DNA of 29,077 nucleotides. It comes from Ichthyophonus hoferi. Taxonomy: Eukaryota; Opisthokonta; Ichthyosporea; Ichthyophonida; Ichthyophonidae. The translations under genes and the position numbers were made by a program. Under the pieces are notes generated by a model. That model did no database searches, had not been told where the DNA came from, and saw nothing but the letters and a program-made list of their open reading frames with translations. Positions within the stretch are counted from its first letter, which is position 1, and each line of letters begins with the position of its first letter. Shown here one piece after another: positions 1 to 12,700 of the stretch. The stretch covers positions 7,658-36,734 of the forward strand of contig NAOQ01000683.1 of the NCBI GenBank assembly GCA_002751075.1, in the 5' to 3' direction.

Positions 1-98
1 AATATGTTCTATAACAGGACGCCATGATATATTGTATGAACCTAGTATGGTTCGTATTATTATGTTTATTGGTGCATATCTAGGTCCTGCAGGTTTGA

Positions 99-176
99 TC
101 ATGCGAGTAAGGATAGTGATGGTAGAGTTGGCGTGGTGGAGGTGGGCGCCATGTTACCAACGGTAAGTAAAGGATT
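99..176 (-). CDS. Candidate last exon of the CPT2 gene
   Basis: After exon 8 of CPT2 (phase 0, donor GTATGT) the next strong minus-strand acceptor is a pyrimidine tract ending in CTTCTTAG at 177-180. From 176 a frame in the correct phase runs 25 codons (begins NPLLTVGNMAP) to a TGA at 99-101, which would give a 667-residue protein. The length fits the family, but the residues do not resemble the usual CPT2 C-terminal helix, so the true terminal exon may lie left of this window. Confidence 0.3.
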   Translation of the reverse strand, partial: NPLLTVGNMAPTSTTPTLPSLSLLA

Positions 177-365
177 CTAAGAAGAGAAAGGACAGCTGTG
201 ATCTCTAACACTACATAAGGATATCGTCAGGTGGCCAAATGGTTTACAAAGTATATGTAACGATTGAGTTTGGGAAGGTATGTATGCCATGACTACAAAT
301 AGAAATGTGAAGGGGATATGGCAGGAAGTAGCTAGTAGTCTACTATAACACTGTAGGTTACATAC

Positions 366-3300
366 CTTGGAATTCCCTTGAAAGTTACTAATTGACAGAC
401 CAAAGGCCTCGTCTAATAGGGAGTAACCTATTCCCCAACAATCGCGGTTTACAGGCCCAAACCCGCCATAGTGGATGGCAGGACTCTGTAGGGTGGACGT
501 GGAAAGAATTATATGTCCTAGGCGGTCATAGAAGCCTCCCTCTTTAAAGAAAGGAGGAAGGGGCCTCCCGGCCTTGGTATTTAGGGTCTTGAGCATAAAG
601 AGATGGCGATCAAACCCCTGGGAGACGAAGAGAGGAAGGACAAGAAGGTAGGGAGGGAAAGAAAATGAGTAGGCCATATACTAGGCTGTAAGGTATGCTA
701 GTGATTTACATACACTATCTTGACCTTATGTCTATAGTCTCACATGACAGTCTTTTCTGTATATCCCTTATATCCTTATCTCCCGTTATCAACCTTGCTC
801 TGAGGTTCTCTGCCATCATCATATCCCTCCACATACTCTTTATAACCATTCATTCTACTATATTACCATACACACACACATACATGCATACGTCCATACA
901 TGCATACATACATACATACATACATAAATACGTACGTGCATACATACATACATAATAAGTATACCGCATACATACAGACATGCATATACATATATTCACA
1001 CAGTCCATTATATCCTCTCACGCCCTTACCTTGCCACTAGCAGCATTCCTTGTTAACTCTGTATGTTTTGCTGTAGCAAGTTTCAACTTAGCCAATTTCT
1101 CCTCATTAAAACAACTCTGATCCATAAAAGCCTTGGCCGCATTCAAAGTCTCCATAGTATTAGGACGAATGGTCTCAGTGCGACCATGCTTAAAGGCAGC
1201 GGTAGAGCAGGACTCATAGGTAGAGGCAGTCTTACCATATAGCCGATAGTAAGCTAGCTGGAAGGCAAACTGACACAACGCATCGCTACCTAGACCTAGG
1301 GCATTGTGTTTCTTTAAGGCTTTCTTACCAAGGGGCACGTCCCCCATATTAATATAAAACTCAAGTTTTCCTGATTCCTGTAGTGTGGTGTTGATGTTTT
1401 TAGTAATCAATACAGACATTCGTATTTGTATTAGAATTCATGAATCAGTGTGGAAAGGGTGTTTTTCGTCGCGCTAAGCAAACTAAAAGGGTGTTTTTCG
1501 TCGCGCTAAGCAAACTAAAAGGGTTATAGGAATGGAGCTAAGGTTGATAATTTTACCCTGTTGTAACATTAACATTCAGATGTGTCATACTATCTTGTTC
1601 AGATATGGCTATAACTTTAACCAAATTACTTCAGTCCATGGTTGTATCACTTATATTTATTAACATTAAGGCTTGAAATACTGGTATAAAATAACAGAAT
1701 AGCATTATATCACAATATAGTGATGAAAGGACCACGTATCATAATAAAAAAAAAACAAGACACCAAACCAGTAAAGCCTTTTTTAATAATAAAAAAAGAT
1801 ATATTTGTATGAGAATAAAATATCTAACATTTAATATATAACACGTGTAAATCCATAGAGTACAAACCACCTGTCGCAATAATTAAAACATAATGCCCTA
1901 GACAGGTTTACCAGCTGGTCACTCATTAAGACAAGTAGATAAACATAGATACAATCACTGTGGTAGCATCACATTACCTCCTCAAATCTTTTTAATGCCT
2001 TATCAATATCCTCGCCCACATCAGGTGTTACATTGAATTTTAACTCATTAATGGATGTATTTTGATTGGTATGAGGTACTGGGGCCTCAGTGGCATCTGC
2101 AAACACTTCGTTCACAAATCTAAAGTACTAATTGATTAGTATGAATACTTGATATATTTAATTAAACGTAATTATTACAAGTTATGATATGATTTTAAAG
2201 TGATATCTCAAGTCATTGTATTGTATTGTATTGTATTATTGTATTATATTATATTGCATATATTGTATTGTACTGTATTGTATTGTACTGTATTGTGTTG
2301 CAAACATTGTACTGTATTATATTATATTACATGGTATAAGTCCTACTCGGATTGCTGTCAAGTTCTGTAGTGTGCGTTATAAACAATAATTATAGTAGTT
2401 CTCATATGATAGTGATAAATAATTATAATCATAATTCCCCTTATCTCCTTCTATCAAACATTTGTGAGTTGCATGCAATTTGCTTCTAAAGTAAATGTTG
2501 TTTATATATATAAGCAAAACCATCCGTGCATCAACAGGTTTTTGATAGAGATTCGTATTGTAACATGCAACTATGAAAAAAAAAATGAAAAAAAAATCTA
2601 CATACGTTGGTAGAATAAATAAGTAGATTAAATGTTCATCACAATTTACGAACTTTGGGACATTATATTGTTGTAAAAGCCTAATTGGCTAATTTTAGAT
2701 AAAACATAAGACCATTATTGGATGAAGTTGATAAATATAATATAGATTTAGGGTGCTTATTCAAGATAGGAGAGATATATAAATAATAGAATAGTGGCAT
2801 AATGGTATAATATAGCTTGATTTAAAAACCTGCATGATCTAGAGGCGAATAAAACAATAGTAAATTAGGAGGGACTGATTGTCACATACTCTTGTATAGT
2901 ATTATAGTATAGTATAATATTGTATGATATACTAGAGTCAAATGTAGTATAGTATGGTATAATATAATATATTGTAATAGTGTATGATATACGATAACAG
3001 AGTAAAATCCATAATACACAAATATATAAATATATATGCCCTGATATTTCCTGATGAATAGTGTTAGATATTAAATGCAGGGACTCCAATAAAGATTGTA
3101 TATTAATATTAAGTCGTGCAACGTTAAGTACATTATTGCTACAAATACGCACAATACCTTCTGGACCATAACGACAATGATTATATATAAGAGAAGGGAA
3201 ATACATATAGTAACTTAAGAATCAAGATTTAAAAGGCAAAATATGAAAGTAAAGTAATGATAACTTTAAAGATATATAATCTGAAGACATGTTAGCAAAT

Positions 3301-6300
3301 TTACCTCAACACGGATATACCATCGCCCCAGGAATGCTCAAAGTTTACAGCTGATACTCCATCGGGTAAGACAATCATAGAAAAACTCTTATCAAACCAT
3401 CTGTTCTTACCATCACCAACTAGTAACTGGCGGTGAAGTTGGGTAATAGCTCTTTCATTATTCTCTCCTGGACTGGTGTCATCCAGGACGGTGAGGAAGA
3501 GGGCCGAGTCAATGGCGTGTAGAGATTGTGCATTGACAGGATCTATTACCAGTTTGTTCCTTACTGTTGCCCACACATCCCTGACGACAAAAGGTTAGTG
3601 TAATCGAATGTGGAATACTAAAAAACTGTTTGCAATAAATGTTATGAAATGGAAGCAAAAATTACTGTAGGAAAGAAGACGTGCCATAAGCCTTAAATAG
3701 AGAGAGAAATAGAGAGAACCTGGGGGATTGGGATCAATATTTTTGGACTACTTTGCATTCATTAATCCGAACAATAAATCAATTATTTATAAGCTTAGGT
3801 TATATCCATGCTATTCCCACCTGTTCTCAGTAGTAAGTGATCCTAATGATCTGGAATCCGCCGGTCGATCATCCTTCAATATTGCTTGAATGTTTGCCAG
3901 AATATCTTCACATGTATGTATATTTCCATCAGGTTTTATGACCTCAAAGGTATAGAAACGGTTACGACGCATAACGGCTATATGGCGGGATGTACTCTCA
4001 CTATAAAGCTTATCTCTTCCTATATGAGGAATGCGCGTCGACTGGAAGAGTCGATCATATTGACTCATGTCCAGGGGAAATACTCCATTCATATAAGCGT
4101 AAGGGAACCTGTTATGATGTTAATTAGCTAGTACAAATACATGGTAATGAAATAGAAGCAAAGGTAGAAATGGTAAAGGCTTTTTAGGCGTATCAACTAA
4201 CGCTATCATTTTAACACATAGAAAACTTTTTTAAAAAAAAAAGCAGAAGAAACAAAAAGAACATACTTTGTTCTTTAAATTTTAAAACGAATTTTTTTTA
4301 AAAAATTCACTCGTTACAACTTTACACGCTTATTTATGGTATTTCAATCATAGTAATGTTAATTTCAAGATTTTAATGCGACAAAATCGATATGTTGAGA
4401 TAATACAACGTTGGAGGGTGTAAGATGGGAAAAATATCACAAAGATAATTAGAAAGGGAAGCATGTCAATGTCTTTTTTGTTTCCTGTACCCGACATCCA
4501 TTTATCACACACATCAAATATATATATATATATATATATATGACTTTCAATCAAAAATGGAATCGAAGAGAAGATATATATGTATGGTCAAATGAAATTA
4601 ACGGAGATGGAAAACAAAGTTCATGTTATAGCATATTTATATCCAACTATAATCTCCTACTACTCAAAGACATAACCTAAAACAAAACAGTGTTAAACAT
4701 AGACCTATAATGAACAGAAGAGATATAAGAGCATTCATTGCATTACTTAGTAGTTGTTAATTAGTCAGTATCGTAGTTATCTCCACACCTCACCTATTTC
4801 ATTTATTCACTGACCTAAACCAATGGCTAGTTCACTCCTTATTCTGATTAATCACATCCAATCACATATATGAATTCATCTCGTCAATGCACAATCACAA
4901 CGTCACACAATACCAATAAGGTTATACCTAAGAGGCCCAGGGAGATATTTAGATCGACTTAGAAATTTATCATTGTCAGTTTTTTTGGGATGCATGTGGT
5001 ATAAATCGGGTTTTATCTCATTGGCCTTCACAGATCGATAAAAGCGTAGAGCTGAACGGATAAGAACTGCTGCACGCACATCCTGTAGAACAGCGAGGAA
5101 TAAGGATGGGCAAGAGATGTTAGTATATTAGTTAGCTGCTAGATGGAGAAGATATAGATGCCTTTGCACTTCACTATAACCATTGGGCTAAATAGCAACC
5201 TATTAATAAAGTGTTGCATGTGATTTTTTAAAATAATACATTGATTTTAAAGCATCAGATTTGGGTTTCGAATAGATGGGGTATCAAAGATGATAAACTA
5301 CGGCATTGAGAAACAGAGAAAAAAAAAGGGAACAAACACATGCCTTACATTTTGGGAACAACTTATTTGTAAGATATGTGCTTGCAGAGAGCAAGAGAAA
5401 TGCTAAAAGACAAACATACACAACATACAATTTGAGGAAATAAACTTTGTCTGTTTTGGCTTGACAAGCTTCATTATGTGGTTAACGTGTTATACCTGTC
5501 CATTCTTAGCTGGATTGGGATCATTGTTCCAACTAATATATGGATTAAAGTTAATAGGCAAAGGGGATCGGTTATCTAGATACATATTAAACCAGGCCTC
5601 AGAGATAAAACTTGTGTGCTTATTTTCCATGTTGTATAGTTCTAGCTCCTGTTGAAGTAGCAATCCTTCTTCATAACTGAAATCGCTCGCTAGTACTTGG
5701 GCTTGTTTGAATTCACGATCATTGCATAATGGTTGCAATGCGGCCAGATACCTGAAGAAAATGTTCAAGGAATAGATATTAGATAGACATTAATGATAGA
5801 AAAATAGGTATGTTCATTTCATATTTATGTATAAGTATATTCTAGTGATTTACCTTATATAGGGTACGAAATATACATAAATAAGTTTCATAAGTTACCT
5901 GCTCTCAGTTTAAATGCTAGCGTGTTATTGAGTGTCTAATTTGTTCAAAGAAGGCATATAAATGTAATGGCCAAGTAGATATGACTATGGGGGATAGATT
6001 TAGGAATAAAGATCAGATAATGAAGACATTAAAAATATTACAAAGAAAATCAAGTAATGAACTAAAATGACAGAAGGGGAAAATACACTGTCTATTAACT
6101 ATTTTCTCAAAATTAAAAATTAATATGAAAATTTACAGAATAAAATAATATATACCATAACACACTATGTGTTGCAAAAAAAAAAGAAAAAAAAAAAAGA
6201 ACACGTAATATTAAACTAGGAAAGAATATGAAAGAGAGTTGCTTTACGGAAATCCTAGGCGGTGGTAAACTAGTGCTAAAATAACTAAATTGAAATGTTA

Positions 6301-6876
6301 GTACGTTTTTCCATTCGCCTGCGGCTTTTTTACATCATAACACTGTCTTGTGCACTCAAGTTTAATATACACTTCCTTTTGGGTTATTTCTTTGACAGTT
6401 GAAGTTATTTAATTATATTATAAACTTTACTTTATGTATATATGCTACATAACAGCATAATTCTAAACTTTTATAGCCTTTGTTGTGCATTCGTGTGTAT
6501 TTTTGTTTTTGTCGTCATTCCCATTACCGCACTACTTTTTAGATTGTTGCAATATCTGATAGAAAAGTCTCCCTTCAATACTCTATTGTTATATTTCATC
6601 TTCCCAACTATTATAAAAAGCTACCCATTTTAATCATTTAGAGCCATTTCCCCCATTATATACCAACCTGCTGAGGGTATCTTTTAGCCTTGGTACTGGA
6701 AGGCGTGGAAGAGAAGATTGAAAGTGCATAGAAGGCACTGGACTTTTTTGTATAAACTGGTCATCCCAAGAAGGGCGGGTAGAGAACGCACATCTCTTTA
6801 TTACGGGTAACCCCTTGATGCATATAAGGGGCTGTATGGCCTTGACCAAACCAGGTAGTTTCACAGTGGCCAACAT
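366..6876 (-). CDS. CPT2: Carnitine O-palmitoyltransferase 2, mitochondrial (8 exons seen, 3' end uncertain)
   Basis: Inner-membrane matrix-side enzyme that moves long-chain acyl groups from carnitine back to CoA for beta-oxidation. Exons, in transcript order: 6876-6668, 5751-5496, 5082-4928, 4108-3821, 3580-3305, 2119-1978, 1377-1030, 617-366. Every junction is GT-AG and the phases close without a stop, giving 642 codons (human CPT2 is 658 aa). Residues 1-40 look like a mitochondrial presequence (basic, no acidic residue until WDD; RCAFS resembles a processing site). Then come VPSMHFQSSLPRLPVPRL (N-terminal family signature), NKHTSFIS and FNPY, FPLDMSQY, NRWFDKSFS, the catalytic His at about residue 385 in NFEHSWGDG, YESCSTAAFKHGRTETIRP (about 496-514) and LSTSTLQSP (about 596-604). 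The intervening sequence aligns with CPT2 over its whole length, which separates it from CPT1, CRAT and CROT. Start chosen at the ATG that opens the presequence. The roughly 25 C-terminal residues are not recognisable; see the candidate exon at 99-176. Confidence 0.95.
867..985. repeat. Imperfect (CATA)n microsatellite
   Basis: Tetranucleotide CATA/TACA repeat with interruptions, lying in CPT2 intron 7. Creates spurious His/Tyr/Ile-rich open frames. Confidence 0.9.
1454..1524. repeat. Perfect 32-bp tandem duplication in CPT2 intron 6
   Basis: Two identical 32-bp units (1454-1485, 1486-1517) plus a 7-base partial third. Each unit contains the CpG-rich core TTTTTCGTCGCGCTAAGC, unusual in AT-rich flanks. 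On the transcribed (minus) strand the unit reads a T-rich stretch followed by TTAG, so each copy also makes an acceptor-like site 75-140 bases upstream of exon 7. Confidence 0.95.
2214..2332. repeat. (TATTG)n-type satellite tract in CPT2 intron 5
   Basis: About 120 bases of TATTG pentamers with TACTG and TATTA variants, G present only on the plus strand. Related tracts occur at 25175-25215 and 25660-25692. Confidence 0.85.
2890..2993. repeat. TATAG/TAATA-type simple repeat in CPT2 intron 5
   Basis: Degenerate pentamer-like tract (TATAGTATAATAT and variants). It produces the low-complexity end of an open frame at 2865-3206 that is not an exon. Confidence 0.75.
4518..4541. repeat. (AT)n microsatellite in CPT2 intron 3
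   Basis: About twelve uninterrupted AT dinucleotides. Similar short AT runs occur at 11056-11075 and 13129-13147. Confidence 0.9.
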
Positions 6877-9486
6877 ATGGTAAGATTTTCTCTTTTATTA
6901 AACTATAATAGAATTTTAGGCTTGCTTGTTAATGACTCTTGTAGCAATTTGGTAATTTTTAAGTTTTTCATATATTTTAAATCATTCAATCGCGTTTATT
7001 TCATATACTATGGTATAGTTTTCCTATATTTATGTTAAGCTATTCTACAGTAAAGATATTATATTTATATTACATCTGTTATGTTATCGTTGTTTAACGA
7101 ACCTATTATATTAAAATGGAAAATAGATTCTTGTGAGCCGCGAGCATCAGCAATCTTGCAATCTTAAGCCACTTCACTGAGCCAATCGTTAAAATTCAAA
7201 ATTCTCCGAATAATTTAAAATAACTTGATAGAACTGGAAATTTAGAGTACATTCGTGTGGATTGTATTCTATGGCTTTTTGGTAACTGTGATGGTACCTG
7301 GATATTAATAATAAAAATTTATATTAATTAATTTGATTATTTTTCAGAAATTTTATGATGACTATATAACCTTACCCATTCTCTATATCTCCTCTTTCTT
7401 CTCTTTCCTGTCTCCTGTCCTATCTATACGGATTATCAAATTTTTCACGCATTCAAACAAATCAATATAACATATCACAATTATTAAACTTTTTTGTTAA
7501 TATTCTTGGAAGAAACCACAGCTGCTATTTGAAGTGATAGATACTAGTTGTGTATTTATTTATTATTTGTACAGTCTTATCCAAATTTCGAAGTCCATTG
7601 GTTCGTGATGCTGATAATTCGATCAAGTTCGTCACGGGAATGTGAAATATACACACATAGCATAAAGTGATATCCAGATAACCAATGGGATAAAAACAAA
7701 CAAAAAGTTATTTGTCCAATGAAATACAATTTATTCATACTCATATATATATATAGAAACAAACAAATAGGATTAGGCAATGAGCATGCGAATCAGAATA
7801 AAATGGGCATCTTGCCAATAAAAAAAGTTCCCTCAATTTTTATGTAAGATATTCTTCTAAAGTGGGAATACCTAACTCACTTACAATTGGCTTAGTTAAT
7901 CTAGTCAGCTGAAAGGTTTATTGCTCACCATTGCCTTAGCCTTTTTATTCTCACGTTTTATTACTACAATAATAATACCAAAACTTTCTAACTATAGCTA
8001 ACTTCAGTTTAGTGTCCCATATTTTTTCGGATATAAAGGGTTTGAAGTACATACCAAATGGATTTATTATCGGTTTATGTTGAACCTAGATTCTTATACC
8101 AGGGGACAAAGGTATAGCAGACTACTTTATATATTGAGTATAAAGTAGAGGATAGAGTATAGAGTAACACATGTAGAAAAAATAATCTTGGGCTAAAATA
8201 TCCTAAAGTAGCCCTCTGCTCTTTTAGAGGTGAACAACCTGCCCTTATTATCACAAAAATTGATGAAAAATAATTCTCCAGTTTTTGACTTGTTACTTGA
8301 ATATGAAACTGAGACCATGTCTAACAATACTTTATATACACTTCTGGTTACTCGCTCATATATTTGATTTGCATTATTAAATAAATGCCTAAATCCATCA
8401 AGACATATAATAAAATTTGTCAATAGAATCAGTACCGCCAATGCGATTATCTATAACAAATTGAGAAAATTTTGTAACTATCCGCTACACAAGCTGGCAG
8501 TTTTTCCAGGGGTGAATACTACTGTGAGCAGATAGGTTGGAGTTCATATCATGCACTTAACCAAAAAAAAAAACCATGTTTTATTATGTATATTCCATTA
8601 TTTATTTAGTTTATTATTTGGAGAGATGGGAAAAACTAGTAAGCATGTTAATTTGGTGAACTGATATGTTAGATGGTTATTTAACAAACCTTTAAAAGAT
8701 ATAATACACCAATAAGTACAATTAAGTAGCATTCGGACCATGAATTTAGGAAAATAAAATAAGTTTTGGCCTGAGTGCCAAAACTGCTTAAAAAACTCTC
8801 TTGAATCATGAAAATCGTTCCGCATTACTAATACTGTCCTTCGGTAAGGATTTATGGTTGAATTACAATTTTAATGCTATTGGATAAAATCAATACAGAA
8901 TAATGGAAATGATTTAAAACCTAGTAATAATTATAATAAATCAAAAAAATCTGGTAACAAGATAGATTTTCAGGTAACTAGCATAATTTTAAAAACAATT
9001 AGCCTGGCAATTACATTAGAAACAGAAACTAATAAGTAAAAAGAGTAATCATTATACCGTTTATGATTGAATACCACTCACTATTAAATATTATTCAGAC
9101 GACTCTGCATGATAGGGGTAAACAAAGAGACCATCTAGTTTGCATTAACCTGGTTTGTACCTCTATTATAATGTGAAGTATAATAATACCTCAAATGCTA
9201 CACACTGTAGGTTAATCAATAGTTTGAACTAACAGTATATTATATCTTATATCTGAATAGGAAGCCTGACATTATATTTTGGGTGCATTTCTTCAACTAA
9301 GGCTGGTCAAAGCACCAACACCTCTTTCTTCAATGGTTTTTATTGGTTTATTAAATTTCAAGTACTTTAGGGTAGTCGTCATGTACATCTGCAGGGTGTC
9401 TTAAAGTTTTATGAACTATTAATATGGTTTATTTCGTGGTTTATAACGACTTCTTAGATTTTTGTAAAAATTATTGGGATACGTAA
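6877..9486. other. Intergenic, upstream of CPT2, no gene recognised
   Basis: About 2.6 kb of AT-rich DNA between the CPT2 start codon and the next coding-like segment. It should hold the CPT2 promoter, but no core element is distinctive enough to call. The open frames inside (7577-7780, 8193-8441, 8598-8825) have no recognisable motif and no coherent exon structure. Confidence 0.6.
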
Positions 9487-9504
9487 TTGGGTTATAACCT
9501 AAAT

Positions 9505-9726
9505 TTTACAGTCACTTTCAATGTTCATGCTAAATTACGTTTACCTAACTATGACTGCTATAATTTGGCGTCGTGTTTAAAATTCATATTAGCTCCTCCC
9601 TTGCTGTCTTTATATTTCCCTGGTCCAGCTGTTTCTTATAACTCCCATTTATCCGTAGTAGTACCAATATCCTTCAAATACTCGCCTATATCGGAACAGA
9701 TACATCAGCACATTAAAACAGACTAG
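9505..9726 (+). CDS. Unrecognised coding-like segment, possible terminal exon
   Basis: An acceptor-like TTTTACAG ends at 9509 and is followed by about 72 open codons to a TAG at 9724-9726. The translation (includes LRLPNYDCYN, LYFPGPAVSYN, ISFKYSPISEQIHQH) has balanced composition, and the minus-strand frames are broken. It would end only 30 bases from the stop of the convergent kinase gene. No upstream plus-strand exon could be linked and no family is recognised, so it may be a relic or chance frame. Confidence 0.25.
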   Translation, partial: FTVTFNVHAKLRLPNYDCYNLASCLKFILAPPLLSLYFPGPAVSYNSHLSVVVPISFKYSPISEQIHQHIKTD

Positions 9727-9756
9727 ATGTGGAGTACTATAAAATTTGTGGTTAAT

Positions 9757-12700
9757 CTAACAGCTAATTGGCTCTACTCGGCACAAACGTTTAGGAGCAG
9801 GTGGTTCCCATTCCAAATCGTACAAATCAAGTGTATCTTCGTGTCGCTTGTAGCATCGCGTGTAGTCATCACACTCATTATCATTTACTTCCATCTCCTC
9901 ACCCACATTGACGTCCCATTCAGGATTGTGATCTTCCATACCATCCTGCTCATTATCGCCATCCTCCCATTCCCCATACTCATAATCCTCCTCTTCGTTA
10001 TTTTTTAAATTAAAGCCTTCGGTGTCATTCATATGGGTAGCAAAACATTTCTGAAAACTATTTGTATTCATATCGTTCTTGTTTTTTCTCTTAGCATTTA
10101 TGTACTCTCTTTCATTGTTGCTATCCAAAATTACGATTTTGTTGTTAAGAGTAGTACTTGTATCAGACTGCTCTAAGTATGGCATCGAACTGTAGTGTTT
10201 ATAAATGTAAATAATGTGCATATATACATGTCGATAGAATATAGGTAAAGAGACAAAAGATTGATATTAGTAATAGATAAAAAACAAATAAACTAGAATT
10301 TTTTTAGGAATAATATAGAGAACAGAAAACTTAAAGAGTCTGAAGTACTTTATAAATAGGGAAGTAGAAATATCACTTTTGAAATATCAAGTACTTATAA
10401 TATCATAATAACAACGAACATCAACACTACTCATTTCATTATCATTCACATTCATATATAACATATACTGGCTATAATCTCCCCGCCAATGCATATCTTA
10501 ATTGCCCTATAAAACTATAACTCTATGCTTTTGCATTTTCATTAATAATAGCCCCTTTAATAATATTACATACCTATCATGTGATGCTATTGATGTCATA
10601 ATTGATACTTGATGTAAGTCATTATCCAATTTCTTTGCCCATTTTCTACATAAATCAAATTTCACTGTCGTAGTTATATCCGCTCTAAGTACGTCTTGTA
10701 ATAAACTATGCATGTCCGAACACGCCTCAGCCATTAGTTCACAGATGGATTCGCTCCTGTACATGGAAGAAGATGAGATAGTTTGAGTCAATATAACAAT
10801 ACCTTTCAATGATACCTATTACCTTCTCCCTCATTGCCACCAATATGCTATGCTTGGTCATATTAGCAGATTTAACTCTCCATATTCTGGCTTTATTTTT
10901 TTACCTTTTCTATTTATTTAATCTCAACCACCCTTACTAAAAACAATTAACATACACTAATCTTTTAATGTTACCTAGCAGTTATACATATAAAAAATGA
11001 AAGCAGCAGTGTAATTAATCACACATACACCAAGTTGTTAATATTATTAACACACATATATATATATATATATATGATAATCCACACATCTTTATATTGG
11101 CGCACTAATTATCAACTTAAAATTAATATTTTATAAGAAACTCCACGTTGTACTAAACTACAATAACCCATTTTCCTTGTCTCACTGTACATATCATACT
11201 TTCTTTAAAACACATATATACATCTAAATGAACTTACAAAATATTTTCACTGTCCAATTGGTATGCGGCAATATTATGTATCCCTTCACAGGCTACATAT
11301 GCTGATGTTACACTTGGACCTACAGCCATACCCACACACAAATCTTCTTCTCTTTCCATCTCCTCCTCTATTAAAATCTGCTGGTATGTGTGCATCATCC
11401 GAGCTTTTTCAGCTAGTCTGGCTAATACTGCACAAGCATCAACGTTTTCTTGCGTGATAGCAGCAGTAGTGGCCGTAATAATAGAAGATATGTGAGGCAG
11501 ACGGTAGGATGGAAGATGGTCTGGACTGTGGTGTTCATTGTGGGATGATAAGGAGTAAGTAGAGATTAGTATAGAAAAAGTAATAAAGAATAGTATGTGA
11601 TACAGAGGAAGAACATTGATTGATAGAAGAGAATAAAAAAGTGTGTAGTGGCTAAAGCAGAAATACTAGTAATTAATCAACGATAATGGCCTGTGTGCAG
11701 ATGTGTTCAAAATGAATGTAGCTTATAATGGAGATAGAGATAATATCTTATGATATTATAATTACATTCACATATTCACCTACACATACATATACAACAC
11801 AAGATAACCACGCATAAAGACATTAATATATCACATAAATAATTCAAACCACAATAAGGAAAAAATCTCTTACCATACAAAAGGAGCCATATTATCGGTT
11901 AATGTACCAATAGTCTCTTCTATTCCCCTTTGTTGTATCCCACCATAGGACCCTGATTGTAGTGCCTTACCCAAGGCACGTATCTTTTCCACTGAGTCTA
12001 ACACCACCTCCTTTAAGGTATCAATCTCCGAGTCCATGTCTGTAGTCCTTTCGGCCAGTTGGGTATTATTGCTCTGCTTTGCATCATTATTAAATTGGAG
12101 TGGTTCATCAATAAAATTATCTATCTCGGCTACAATCATGTCCATCGTAGGTCTATCTTCAGGCTTTATACGTATTATACTACATAAAAACTGTATAATT
12201 TTTGGGGATATATTATCCTTTAATCCTCGTCGAATTGTTTTGGAAATTTGAAAATTGGTAGGTAAAAATATAGGCAAACCATTTTCATCCTCCTCAAAGG
12301 GATAATCACTAAATCCATCGTTACTATCACATCCCTGTCGTAGAATGGTATACATTAAGATACCAAAACTCCATACATCTACTGACTTCCCGTTAATAAG
12401 ACCTTCTGTATTCATGCCATCGTCCTGAAATATTTCTGGTGGCATGTATAGGGTAGTGTAGCCCCATGGGTGTGGCGCGTGCCCATCCTGTGTAGATTTT
12501 TCTGAAAATCCAAAATCCGTTAAAAAAACAATATTCCCTGCCTCATGATCAACCAGAAAGTTCTCTGGTTTTATGTCATAATGACACACATTCTCTTTGT
12601 GAGTATGTGCAAGACCTTTGGCAGCCTGTAAAAGAAATGGAAGAATTTGGGTCTGGTATGAAAATATATGGGTGCAGGGGAGACTGGATGCTTTGGTTCT

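Noticed and set aside
2865-3206. Minus-strand open frame in CPT2 intron 5, partly protein-like
   Set aside because: Exons 5 and 6 join in phase across a motif that is contiguous in the family, and half of the frame is simple repeat.
9727-10008. Plus-strand hydrophobic open frame
   Set aside because: Antisense shadow of the acidic last exon of the kinase gene.
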